From Sphingobacterium spiritivorum (lineage in GTDB: Bacteria > Bacteroidota > Bacteroidia > Sphingobacteriales > Sphingobacteriaceae), in assembly GCF_016725325.1 (NCBI RefSeq), contig NZ_CP068083.1:1364001-1428000 (forward strand): 64,000 nt of DNA, written 5' to 3'. Below, piece after piece: positions 37,406 through 48,900 of the stretch; within the stretch, counting starts at the first letter, position 1, and every line of letters starts with the position of its first letter. The notes beneath the pieces were generated by a model. That model was not told the DNA's origin. It was given only the letters and a program-made list of their open reading frames with translations, and ran no database searches. The position numbers and the translations under genes were made by a program.

Positions 37406-38995
37406 CTAATTCCGTTTGATCAGCACGTCCCCTTTAAATATACGGCTTTTACCATCTTTCACCGCTTCGATAATATAGAAATAGGTGCCAGAATTAAGGC
37501 CGCTACCCTCCCATCTGTTATCATAGCTGTTATTGCGGTATACTTCATTTCCCCAACGGTTCACGATAGTCACTCCTATACGGTCATAATATTCATAACC
37601 GATAATTTCAAAGTAATCATTGATTCCGTCTCCGTTAGGAGTAAATACATTCGGAATATGCAGATCACGGGCATTTACATTAATGGTAACTTTGCCTGTA
37701 TCAGAAAGACCGTTTTCATCCGTGATACTATACTCGAATTCATCCACTCCAACAAAGCCCGGGTCCGGAGTATATGTGACGGTTCCATCTATATTTACGG
37801 TAATCTTACCGTGCGACGGAGGTCTTACTATCGTTACAGATGATACGACTATCGGGCTGGTTCCGGCCTCATCATTCTGCAGAATATGGAATACATTCTC
37901 ATTTTTTGTATAGTCATCTGCGTAAGGCAGATCAAAGGTATCGTCATTGGCAACAGGTCCTTTAAAACTTAACTTGGTCATCCAGGTTCCTGAAATGGTT
38001 CGGGCAGCATAAGTTTGAAGGCCTTGTCGTGTGTGCACTCCAGCAGATTCCAGCTTAGTCACATCTCCTACCCAGTTACCGTTGCCTGTATACTGCATAA
38101 TTTCAGCTGTTTTATCGACATACATCTTACCGTTAGTGATTGACTGATGGATAAGTGTATAATCTGAAAGCAGGTTTTTATCAGCGAACACATGCCATAC
38201 TCTGTCCATACCGATTTCCTTATCTTTAAGTTCTATATTTGCGCCTGCAGCCTCATAATCTACCACTCCGACATAAAGTCTGGTCTCTCCCTGAGGAGTC
38301 AGAATTGCAGGTGTATAACTGCTCTCATCAATACCTACCGGAAACAGGAATTTCTCTCCTGTTTTTAAACTTTTAATCAAAAGACTCTTCGTAATATTAC
38401 CTGTAACCACATATCCATTGATATTCTGATTAGGACTGTTGACACTGCCTGCGTTCAGCAATTGTGCTTCAGCTCCCAGTACAAGCTCATATCCATTCAG
38501 CAGAATATCTCCGCCCTTAACATTGAAATCTATATTGGAAGCAACTTTCAGGGCTGCAATATTATCTGTCGTCTCTTTCAGGTTATATCCCGGATCGGCT
38601 ATATCGGCCAGCTTAACATTTGAAGGATTATCTATGATGATATTCACAGCAATAAATTCTCCGTTATTTCCGTCAATAACTGTTGCCTGATTTCCCCAAC
38701 CGGCATAGTATGGATTAGTCCCCGGATCTTTTAGAATCAGTTTACCTGTACCACGAATCTTGGCAGTAGGTGCTATCCAGATTTGTTTACTATACACATA
38801 CAGATCTCCGTTGATCTGCCAGTCTGCATTAGGACCAATATATAGACTTTCTGAATACAAAACATCTGATGTTCCTTCAGCTACCACCATACGTCCGTTG
38901 TCTGAAAACAAACTTTTCTTACCATCCTGTGCAAACCCTTTGAGCGCGAATGGTAACATCAGAATTAACAAAAATATTTTTATCTTATTGATCAT
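37406..38995 (-). CDS. Secreted protein with cadherin-like Ig domain and T9SS type B C-terminal domain
   Basis: 529 residues. Signal IKIFLLILMLPFALKGFA; a beta-rich N-terminal half without an assigned domain (about 20-350, with beta-helix-like segments such as DVLYSESLYIGPNADWQING); a cadherin-like/Big_9-type domain (about 350-445, VANDDTFDL ... DGTVTYTPDPGFVGVDEFEY); and a gliding-motility-associated C-terminal domain of the T9SS type B class (about 446-529, IPNVFTPNGDGINDYFEI, VTIVNRWGNEVYRN, GTYFYIIEAVKDGKSRIFKG). It should be exported by the T9SS and kept at the surface with the PorP/SprF-type protein encoded next. It is the only protein in the window with a recognisable T9SS sorting domain. 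Confidence 0.9.
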   Translation of the reverse strand: MINKIKIFLLILMLPFALKGFAQDGKKSLFSDNGRMVVAEGTSDVLYSESLYIGPNADWQINGDLYVYSKQIWIAPTAKIRGTGKLILKDPGTNPYYAGWGNQATVIDGNNGEFIAVNIIIDNPSNVKLADIADPGYNLKETTDNIAALKVASNIDFNVKGGDILLNGYELVLGAEAQLLNAGSVNSPNQNINGYVVTGNITKSLLIKSLKTGEKFLFPVGIDESSYTPAILTPQGETRLYVGVVDYEAAGANIELKDKEIGMDRVWHVFADKNLLSDYTLIHQSITNGKMYVDKTAEIMQYTGNGNWVGDVTKLESAGVHTRQGLQTYAARTISGTWMTKLSFKGPVANDDTFDLPYADDYTKNENVFHILQNDEAGTSPIVVSSVTIVRPPSHGKITVNIDGTVTYTPDPGFVGVDEFEYSITDENGLSDTGKVTINVNARDLHIPNVFTPNGDGINDYFEIIGYEYYDRIGVTIVNRWGNEVYRNNSYDNRWEGSGLNSGTYFYIIEAVKDGKSRIFKGDVLIKRN

Positions 38996-39026
38996 ATCAG
39001 TTCTTGTTAGAATGATTCATTCCTTT

Positions 39027-40451
39027 TTATTTTCTGCCTTTACCAGGCAGCATCGGATTTGTTATTGCCGATCCCTGTATAAATATTCTATGGTCTTCTA
39101 CCTCTCCTCCAACAGCGCTTCCTGTCGCCACTTGTAGTTCATTAAGGTTATAACCATATCGCAATCTTACATATGTACTTCTTATCACACGATTTTGCGG
39201 AACGGTCCACGTAAGATTCACCGTAGTACCGGAAGCCGGAGCTGTAGCAACAGCTCTTTCTGACGCATCAAAGACACCATTTTGATTAAAATCAATCCAT
39301 CCGGCAATATATCCGTCTCTGTAAGCTTTATAAGGAATAGCTACCGATATAGTTTGATTTGGATTATAATACAGTTTATAAGAAAAACTTTTATATTGAG
39401 CAGGCCATGCATCTTCTTCATTAACACCTGCTATACCGTCATTATTATCTCCCATTGCATCTTTACTGTACAGCGGTTTATTGTCAGCATCAGGACCGGT
39501 AGTTCCCAGAAAACCGGAAGTAGCTGTTTCAAGGCCTCCAACCTGATAGGATGTAGTATTTAGATTGACAACAGTATTCACCGGAATATTATCATATTTG
39601 ACGTTCAATGCATCAATCATATGAAGGGGGGTTCCATAGCTTTCAGGAGCGTCACCACCATCTATAGCCGGAGGCAATAGTCCTAAAGAAATCGCAGTTA
39701 ACCCTCCCCCCTTAAGGGTTACATCAAATGATACACTCAGATCAGTCCCCTGAAAAGCCTGCTCATTAAAGGTCAGAAATGCCACAGCACCTGTGTTGTT
39801 GTCGTTTCCTTTTAAAAAGGATAATTTCTGCTTATTTCCGGTTAGATTATCCTTTCTTACTTCATAAGCAGTAGAAGATGTATTCTTTTTTAAATCCACG
39901 ATAGACCATGTTCCGGAAGCTGTAGCTGTGAAATTTTCTCTACTTGCCAGTGATTCAGCGTCACCAAGTACCATTCCGTTAAGCCGTACCGGTACTCCGT
40001 CAATGGAGGCTTTGCATGTCAATGTAAAACTAACAGAGGCACCATCTGTGGTATTCCGGATACCACTCACCAGTTTATTATTAGATCCGGTGCCACCAAT
40101 ATTATACATATCATCCATTGAATCCCCGCTATAATTTCCCGGAGCGTAACTGTTGATCAATCCTACCAAATTAGAAATTGTTGCCTGTATACATAAGTAA
40201 CGTCCTCCGCCCATATTAATAGAAGCATAAGAAGATGATCCATTATTAAGTGTCTGATTATGTTTTCCATACGTATCAGATGCAACTTGTGCACCCCATG
40301 TCAACCAGAGTACATTATTTTTATATACGCTACTTCCTCCTGTAGCAAAGGCTGCTGTAGCAAATTGTCCGGAAGGAAGAGTACACTGCCCGGAAGCATT
40401 TAGCTGAGCAAAAAAGCTACAAATCAGAACAAATAATAAAATCTTTCTCAT
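39027..40451 (-). CDS. Secreted GEVED-domain protein with CshA-like N-terminal region
   Basis: 474 residues. Signal MRKILLFVLICSFFAQLNAS, then a beta-sandwich region resembling the non-repetitive ligand-binding domain of CshA-type adhesins (about 22-260; TFGKHN-like elements, GDAPESYGTPLH at about 268). A GEVED domain follows (about 360-460; GWIDFNQNGVFDASERA and VGGEVEDHRIFIQG). There is no type A or B T9SS C-terminal domain. The protein ends ITNPMLPGKGRK, and the protein encoded directly upstream ends ITNPMLINRARRQ. It is 31 bases before the type B protein gene and 4 bases after the lectin-like gene, so it is in the same transcript. Confidence 0.8.
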   Translation of the reverse strand: MRKILLFVLICSFFAQLNASGQCTLPSGQFATAAFATGGSSVYKNNVLWLTWGAQVASDTYGKHNQTLNNGSSSYASINMGGGRYLCIQATISNLVGLINSYAPGNYSGDSMDDMYNIGGTGSNNKLVSGIRNTTDGASVSFTLTCKASIDGVPVRLNGMVLGDAESLASRENFTATASGTWSIVDLKKNTSSTAYEVRKDNLTGNKQKLSFLKGNDNNTGAVAFLTFNEQAFQGTDLSVSFDVTLKGGGLTAISLGLLPPAIDGGDAPESYGTPLHMIDALNVKYDNIPVNTVVNLNTTSYQVGGLETATSGFLGTTGPDADNKPLYSKDAMGDNNDGIAGVNEEDAWPAQYKSFSYKLYYNPNQTISVAIPYKAYRDGYIAGWIDFNQNGVFDASERAVATAPASGTTVNLTWTVPQNRVIRSTYVRLRYGYNLNELQVATGSAVGGEVEDHRIFIQGSAITNPMLPGKGRK

Positions 40452-40455
40452 ACAC

Positions 40456-42915
40456 TTATTGCCTACGGGCCCTATTGATCAACATGGGGTTAGTTATTAC
40501 CTTACAGTTTTTCACTCTGATAGTTACGACATTTGTAAATCCGGATTCACAGGTATGTCCTGAGGACAAAGATACTGTGATTCTACGGAACTGCGTGGTT
40601 TTATTTAATTTACCAGGCTGTAGTGTTGAGGAAGTTCCGGCAACACTATTCCAGGTTGATCCACCATCTAAAGATTGCTCCCAACGATACGTTAGCGTAG
40701 TATTTCCTGATATGGTACCATTCTGAACAGAAGTAATTAGTTGTGGTACGGCATTTTCACATATCACCTGATTTGCACCTATGCTACCCGCAGTAGGCAC
40801 TGGCTGCACAATCACCTGAATAGGCGTCATCGGTCCTTCACAATTACCATTTGTCTGAGACACATAGTATGTAAATGTACCGGCCGTACTGGTTGAAGGT
40901 GTAGGTGCATTTGCCAAAGGTACACCTGTAGTCTGTGTATACCATCTGAGGATATTCGATCCGTTTGCTGTTGCAGTAAGAGGTACTGCCGTTTCACCCA
41001 GACAGTAATATACAGGGCTAGGGGCAACAGGAGCAACAGGTGGAGCAACCATACTTATAGAGAGGCTGTTATTCCCTCTGTTGGCTGCCGGCTCCAATTC
41101 GGTTGTACTCGTAGAAGTTCCGGAAAGATATTTCACAGAAGTCTGGTCCGTATACGCTGTTACTCCACTATTCGGTTTTATATTATACTTGATTGGATTA
41201 GGCGCAACTATTCCTGATCCCAGAGCTAATGTAGCGGTGTATGTATAAGTAGATCCGGATACAGTGCGGGTCCATCCACTGTAATCAGATGCACTTTGCG
41301 TAAAGGTAACATTGGACGGAATCACTTTTGTCACTACGATTCTGTTAGCCGTTGTTGTTGGCTGATTACCCTTATTTACAACTTTGATTTCAAAATTGTT
41401 TCCTGCACCGGGGTCTATACAAGCATCAGGAACATTACTTAATAAGGTAAGATCCACATCTTCTGCTATTACCGGAGTATTAACGACTGAGGTATTATTT
41501 TCCAGATCCTGATCGGTAATATCTGTAGGCATTACGTTGGTGGTATTTGTAAGAATATTTCCAACCGGAATTTTATTCAATGTACCAGTAACGGTTATTC
41601 TTCCTGTGGTCTTCTTTGCTAAGTTTAACGATCCGGAAAATTCATTCGTTGCAGAAGTTGCAGGAAGTGTAGTTCCTGCTGAAAATCCGGAATAGGAAAT
41701 ACTGTTAATCGTAAACATGTCAGGAGTAACCAGATTTCCGTCTCCGTCTGTTATCTTGTCCTTAAAATCAATTTTTGTCAGATCCGCATCAGTATCGTTA
41801 ACAACTTCTATGGTATAAGTTACCTTATTTTCACTTCCTGTGCCTGAAATACTTCTTAGTATGTCTTTATCCGCTTTTTTCACAACCCTGAGGTTTCCCG
41901 GAGTTGTTACTAACAGATTACGCAGTTCATGAAAGTTGACTGCCCATCCTGTGGAGGCCGCAAAACCTAATTTCAGAATTGCTGGTGGCGGTTCTGTGGT
42001 CGTATAGGTGATCAACTCTTCAAAGTCAGTCTGCCCTTCACGTTTCCATCTAAGTGTAATACTATACTTGTTTCCTGCAATTGGAATAACCTCCAATTGC
42101 ACTCTTCTGTAGAACACAGCATCTGTAGGTCGTGATGTAGGATAAGATCCTGTACTTGTTCCGCTACTTTTGTTATAATCAATATGATTTTGCCAGCCAT
42201 TTCCCAGAGTTCCCGTATAATTAGCCGGAATATCTGTTTTTGTACCTGTACCCGACCCGGAGATATTCACTCCTTTCAGAAACGGATTTGAGGTAGCATC
42301 ATCTGCTGCTGTCGTACTTCCTCTTAAAGTAATGGAGTTTGGCACTAACTGATTGGCTCCGGTGAATTTATTCGGTGCATTTTTATTTGTAAAATTACCA
42401 AAAGCATCAAAACCAATACCAATATAGCCATTTTTCAATCCGGTGTTATTACTCGGAGCTTCCTTATTACGGGCATATCCCAATGAACCTCCATACCCAC
42501 CAAGGGCAAATTGAGAAGCTGTAGTCGTTCCGTCAAAAAGAAAAATAGAAAATCCGTCCCCGCCATCATTTAATCCGCCACGGCCATCTTTGGTTCTCCA
42601 GATTTTATATTCAAAATCCGCAATAATCCCCAGTGAAGATGGAAATGTCTTATTTATAAAAGCGTATCCTTTTTTATTCTGATCATCCGGAGTCAATCTT
42701 AACCATCCTGCACCTACAGGATCTTCCTGACCAGAGGTAAGTTTGGCGTCATCACCCAGGATAATATCGGGACTTACAGCTCCTTTGAAATTCTCTGTTA
42801 TTGTAAATTGTGCCTGCGCATTTTTTTGCATAAAAAAGAATGCAATAGCCAGGACTGTCATTTTTAAGACAGTCCTGAATTTAATGTTGTGCGTATTCAA
42901 ATTTACTTGTGTCAT
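40456..42915 (-). CDS. Secreted lectin-like multidomain surface protein
   Basis: 819 residues. After a signal peptide (MTVLAIAFFFMQKNAQA; the annotated start adds about 18 residues), an L-type-lectin-like domain runs from about 37 to 340 (DPVGAGWLRLT, FEYKIWRTKDGRGG, GGDGFSIFLFDGTT, GYIGIGFDAFGNF). DUF11-like repeat domains follow (about 345-640; TYTIEVVNDTDADLTKIDF and FEIKVVNKGNQPTT), then Ig-like domains (YYCLGETAVPLTATANGSN, QVICENAVPQLITS). The C-terminus is CKVITNPMLINRARRQ and does not resemble a T9SS type A or B domain. It starts 5 bases after the stop of the giant repeat gene. Likely a surface carbohydrate-binding adhesin; the ligand is unknown. Confidence 0.82.
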   Translation of the reverse strand: MTQVNLNTHNIKFRTVLKMTVLAIAFFFMQKNAQAQFTITENFKGAVSPDIILGDDAKLTSGQEDPVGAGWLRLTPDDQNKKGYAFINKTFPSSLGIIADFEYKIWRTKDGRGGLNDGGDGFSIFLFDGTTTASQFALGGYGGSLGYARNKEAPSNNTGLKNGYIGIGFDAFGNFTNKNAPNKFTGANQLVPNSITLRGSTTAADDATSNPFLKGVNISGSGTGTKTDIPANYTGTLGNGWQNHIDYNKSSGTSTGSYPTSRPTDAVFYRRVQLEVIPIAGNKYSITLRWKREGQTDFEELITYTTTEPPPAILKLGFAASTGWAVNFHELRNLLVTTPGNLRVVKKADKDILRSISGTGSENKVTYTIEVVNDTDADLTKIDFKDKITDGDGNLVTPDMFTINSISYSGFSAGTTLPATSATNEFSGSLNLAKKTTGRITVTGTLNKIPVGNILTNTTNVMPTDITDQDLENNTSVVNTPVIAEDVDLTLLSNVPDACIDPGAGNNFEIKVVNKGNQPTTTANRIVVTKVIPSNVTFTQSASDYSGWTRTVSGSTYTYTATLALGSGIVAPNPIKYNIKPNSGVTAYTDQTSVKYLSGTSTSTTELEPAANRGNNSLSISMVAPPVAPVAPSPVYYCLGETAVPLTATANGSNILRWYTQTTGVPLANAPTPSTSTAGTFTYYVSQTNGNCEGPMTPIQVIVQPVPTAGSIGANQVICENAVPQLITSVQNGTISGNTTLTYRWEQSLDGGSTWNSVAGTSSTLQPGKLNKTTQFRRITVSLSSGHTCESGFTNVVTIRVKNCKVITNPMLINRARRQ

Positions 42916-42920
42916 TTTTA

Positions 42921-45900
42921 TTATGGTTTTACAGCAAACACAATATTCATAAATGATCCGATTGTTACATCAGCATTTGCTTTTATTGTATAAGTCAGAA
43001 TACCTGCATTACTTACAGACACACTCGCAAATACATTTGTATCATACCATGTAATATAGTAATCTAACTCACCTGAAGGTAGAACCGGTAGCGCTGTTGT
43101 AACAGCAGCGTTCTGAGCCATTGGTGTACTAAATTGCTTTTTGTAACGGTCATAAAGATTGATCGTTCCGAAAGACTCCCCTGATACACCCGTTTCAGCT
43201 ACAAACTGATCTGCTGCTGTAGGAACGATAATAGAAGGCATATAGAAGAATTTCGGCATAGTCGCTTTAACTTGTTTCAATACGCCGTTTGCATCAGCTA
43301 CGACTACTCTATCTGTACTTATTCCATTTGTACCGTTATAAGCCGCTGCAGCTGTATTCTGTAATCCTGCCACCGCAAGCGTGTTTGTCGCTGTTGCTGT
43401 AATAGTAGTTGCTTTTGTCAGGTTACCACCAAGCTGTACATTATTTCCTGTTTTTGTCAAACCGTTATCTGCAGTTGTATTATCTGCCAATGTAGACTGC
43501 GCAACCCACTGTGCATTTGCACCTGTAGCATCTGTCACTAACACTTGATTTGCTGCTCCCGGTGCAATCTTACCTGCAGTAACATTCTTATCTGCTAATT
43601 TAACAGTTGTAATTCCGGCATCCGCTACTTTCACATTTGCATCAACCAGTGTCGCTCCGCTTCCTGCTCCCACAACAATTGATCCATCTCCTGCTGTCAG
43701 ATTCTTAGCATTTGTAAGATTGGTTGCAGAAATAGCCTGATAAGTAACCGTTCCATCCGCGTTTGCTGTAGCCACTTTTCCGGCATCAGCAGCGGCTGCA
43801 CCTAATTTCGCAGCTGTCACATTTTTATCGGCTAATTTGATAGATGTAATTCCCCCATCAGTAACCTTTACATTTGCGTCGACTAAAGTTGCTCCTGTTC
43901 CAGAAGCGACTGAAATAGATCCGTCTCCTGCTGTCAGGTTTTTAGCATTTGCTAAGTTTGTAGCAGAAATTGCCTGGTAAGTAACCGTTCCATCTGCATT
44001 TGCTGTAGCCACTTTTCCGGCATCGGCTGCTGTTGCGCCTAACTTGCTTGCCGTTACTGCTTTTGCTTTAATATTAGCTGTAACATCCTTTAACAGAGCT
44101 GTCGGTGCATTAGCAGACAGATCCAGATCTGTTGAAGTCAATGCTTTACCTCCTGTCACACCTGTTACGTCTACTGAAGGTACTTTCGGAGTCCAGTTTG
44201 TACCATCATATGTCAAGACCTGATTTGCAGTTGGTTTAGTTGCGCTTACAGGTGTGCCTTGAATTTTTTCTACTTTAGTTGCGTTTGCTGCACCGGTAAC
44301 ATCACCTGATAATGCAAGAGTCGCAGGGTTTGCAGATACCGTATAAGTAGTAGTATTCGTTCCCTGAGTAGGTGTAACAGTGATACCTGATCCTTCAGCA
44401 ACTATCGTTTTGTGCTGACCCGCCTGTATTGCATCTTTCAGATCCACAGAAGCAGAAGCTACTCCATTTACTGTAGTTACAAGTCCGGTTCCGGTGATTG
44501 TATTACTTACTCCGTTTACAACCGGCGCTGTAGCAACCTTACCGTTTACTGTAGAAGTAAGGGTATTGGTACCATTATTTGCTAATGTATTTGTGGTTTC
44601 AGGAGCAATGGTAGTTTTATCAACCCATTTAGTCGTTGTACCTTCAGTTACCAATACCTGACCATCTGTACCTGTAGTGATCTGATTATTTGTTACTTTA
44701 CCCCCAATATTCTGTAAACTTAATTTTGATTCATCCACATCTATAGAGAAAGCTTTCAGAGCTGCTCCGGTTGGAGTTCCTCCTAATACGACTTTGTTCG
44801 TTGCTGCAGTAACATTTTGACCTGATATGGAAGTGCTTGGAATAGCATTTGAATAGGTTACATTACCATCCTTATCTGCAATTGCAACACGTCCGTCTGT
44901 TCCTGCTCCGGCAGTTAATTTATCAGATGTAACATTTTTACCTGCTATTTTAGCTGTAGTAATTCCTCCATCAGCAACTTTAACATTTGCATTAACTAAT
45001 GTTGCTCCGGTTCCGTTACCCACTACAACTGATGCGTCTCCTGCAGTCAAATCTCCTTTTGTGCCTTGAATAGTTTTAATCGTAGCAAGTAATTCATCGA
45101 TCGCACCTTGTACATCTTTTGACGTCAAACCCGAAGTCGTATTATTATAGGTAATATGATCTGCATTTGTATTGATTGTAGTCAATACATTTCCTTCCGC
45201 ATCTTTAAAAGTATAAACCCCGTTTGCAAAAGTTACATTAACCATACCTGGATCTAGAGTTACCTCTTGTTGTTTTTCATTTTTATATGTATACGTACCG
45301 TTAGCATTCTTTACTAAGGTAGTAACAGTCTCGTTCGCTTTTACAATGTTTGAAATGTTGATCGTTTGTGTAATGCCGTTATCATCAAGGTAAGTGAAGT
45401 TGGAACCATCGTAGTAAACATTACCACCTACATTCTTGATCAGGTTGGTGATCGCATTGGTAACATTCGAATCGCCTAAGATGTTGTTGAAGTTGTTGAT
45501 AACATCTGCTGGTACATTGATTGTAGTCGTAGTACCGTTCTCTGAAGTATACGTGTATGTACCGTTTCCGTTATTTACTAAGGTAGTAACAGTCTCGTTC
45601 GCTTTTACAATGTTTGAAATGTTGATCGTTTGTGTAGTGCCGTTATCATCCAGGTAAGTGAAGTTCGAACCATCGTAGTATACGTTACCACCTACATTCT
45701 TGATCAGGTTAGTGATCGCATTGGTTACATTCGAATCGCCTAAGATATTGTTGAAGTTGTTGATAACATCGGCCGGTACATTGATCGTAGTCGTAGTACC
45801 GTTCTCTGAAGTATACGTGTACGTACCGTTTCCGTTATTTATTAAGGTAGTAACAGTCTCGTTTGCTTTTACAATGTTTGAAATGTTGATCGTCTGGGTA

Positions 45901-48900
45901 GTACCGTTATCATCCAGGTAAGTGAAGTTGGAACCATCGTAGTATACGTTACCACCTACATTCTTGATCAGGTTAGTGATCGCATTGGTTACATTCGAAT
46001 CTCCTAAGATATTGTTGAAGTTATTGATAACATCGGCTGGTACATTGATTGTAGTCGTAGTACCGTTCTCTGAAGTATACGTGTACGTACCGTTTCCGTT
46101 ATTTACTAAGGTAGTAACAGTCTCGTTTGCTTTTACAATGTTTGAAATGTTGATCGTCTGTGTAGTTCCGTTATCATCCAGATAAGTGAAGTTCGAACCA
46201 TCGTAGTAAACATTACCACCTACATTCTTGATCAGGTTAGTGATCGCATTGGTTACATTCGAATCGCCTAAGATATTGTTGAAGTTGTTGATAACATCGG
46301 CCGGTACATTGATCGTAGTCGTAGTACCGTTCTCTGAAGTATAGGTATATGTACCGTTTCCGTTATTTACTAAGGTAGTAACAGTCTCGTTTGCTTTTAC
46401 AATGTTTGAAATGTTGATCGTCTGTGTAGTACCGTTATCATCCAGGTAAGTGAAGTTCGAACCATCGTAGTAAACATTACCACCTACATTCTTGATCAGG
46501 TTAGTGATCGCATTGGTTACATTCGAATCGCCTAAGATATTGTTAAAGTTGTTGATAACATCGGCCGGTACATTGATCGTAGTCGTAGTACCGTTCTCTG
46601 AAGTATAGGTATACGTACCGTTTCCGTTATTCACTAAGGTAGTAACAGTCTCGTTTGCTTTTACAATGTTAGAAATGTTGATTGTCTGTGTAGTACCGTT
46701 ATCATCAAGGTAAGTGAAGTTGGAACCATCATAGTATACGTTACCACCTACATTCTTGATCAGGTTGGTGATCGCATTGGTAACATTCGTATTGCCAATG
46801 ATATCATTGAAGTTGTTGATAACATCTGCTGGTACATTGATCGTAGTCGTAGTACCGTTCTCTGAAGTATACGTGTACGTACCGTTTCCGTTATTTACTA
46901 AGGTAGTAACAGTCTCGTTCGCTTTTACAATGTTTGAAATGTTGATCGTCTGGGTAGTGCCGTTATCATCCAGGTAAGTGAAGTTGGAACCATCGTAGTA
47001 TACGTTACCACCTACATTCTTGATCAGGTTAGTGATCGCATTGGTTACATTCGAATCGCCTAAGATATTGTTGAAGTTGTTGATAACATCTGCTGGTACA
47101 TTGATCGTAGTCGTAGTACCGTTCTCTGAAGTATACGTGTACGTACCGTTTCCGTTATTTACTAAGGTAGTAACAGTCTCGTTCGCTTTTACAATGTTTG
47201 AAATGTTGATCGTTTGTGTAGTTCCGTTATCATCCAGATAAGTGAAGTTGGAACCATCGTAGTATACGTTACCACCTACATTCTTGATCAGGTTAGTGAT
47301 CGCATTGGTTACATTCGAATCACCTAAGATATTGTTGAAGTTGTTGATAACATCTGCTGGTACATTGATTGTAGTCGTAGTACCGTTCTCTGAAGTATAC
47401 GTGTACGTACCGTTTCCGTTATTTACTAAGGTAGTAACAGTCTCGTTTGCTTTTACAATGTTTGAAATGTTGATCGTCTGTGTAGTTCCATTATCATCCA
47501 GATAAGTGAAGTTCGAACCATCGTAGTAAACATTACCACCTACATTCTTGATCAGGTTAGTGATCGCATTGGTTACATTCGAATCGCCTAAGATATTGTT
47601 GAAGTTGTTGATAACATCGGCCGGTACATTGATCGTAGTCGTAGTACCGTTCTCTGAAGTATAGGTATATGTACCGTTTCCGTTATTTACTAAGGTAGTA
47701 ACAGTCTCGTTTGCTTTTACAATGTTTGAAATGTTGATCGTCTGTGTAGTACCGTTATCATCCAGGTAAGTGAAGTTCGAACCATCGTAGTAAACATTAC
47801 CACCTACATTCTTGATCAGGTTGGTGATCGCATTGGTTACATTCGAATCGCCTAAGATATTGTTGAAGTTGTTGATAACATCTGCTGGTACATTGATCGT
47901 AGTCGTAGTACCGTTCTCTGAAGTATACGTGTACGTACCGTTTCCGTTATTTACTAAGGTAGTAACAGTCTCGTTTGCTTTTACAATGTTTGAAATGTTG
48001 ATCGTCTGTGTAGTTCCGTTATCATCCAGATAAGTGAAGTTCGAACCATCGTAGTAAACATTACCTCCTACATTCTTGATCAGGTTAGTGATCGCATTGG
48101 TTACATTCGAATCGCCTAAGATATTGTTGAAGTTGTTGATAACATCGGCTGGTACATTGATCGTAGTCGTAGTACCGTTCTCTGAAGTATACGTGTACGT
48201 ACCGTTTCCGTTATTTACTAAGGTAGTAACAGTCTCGTTCGCTTTTACAATGTTTGAAATGTTGATCGTCTGGGTAGTACCGTTATCATCCAGGTAAGTG
48301 AAGTTGGAACCATCGTAGTATACGTTACCACCTACATTCTTGATCAGGTTAGTGATCGCATTGGTTACATTCGAATCTCCTAAGATATTGTTGAAGTTAT
48401 TGATAACATCGGCTGGTACATTGATTGTAGTCGTAGTACCGTTCTCTGAAGTATACGTGTACGTACCGTTTCCGTTATTTACTAAGGTAGTAACAGTCTC
48501 GTTTGCTTTTACAATGTTTGAAATGTTGATCGTCTGTGTAGTTCCGTTATCATCCAGATAAGTGAAGTTCGAACCATCGTAGTAAACATTACCACCTACA
48601 TTCTTGATCAGGTTAGTGATCGCATTGGTTACATTCGAATCGCCTAAGATATTGTTGAAGTTGTTGATAACATCGGCCGGTACATTGATTGTAGTCGTAG
48701 TACCGTTCTCTGAAGTATACGTGTATGTACCGTTTCCGTTATTTACTAATGTAGTAACAGTCTCGTTCGCTTTTACAATGTTTGAAATGTTGATCGTTTG
48801 TGTAATGCCGTTATCATCCAGGTAAGTGAAGTTGGAACCATCGTAGTAAACATTACCTCCTACATTCTTGATCAGGTTAGTGATCGCATTGGTTACATTC

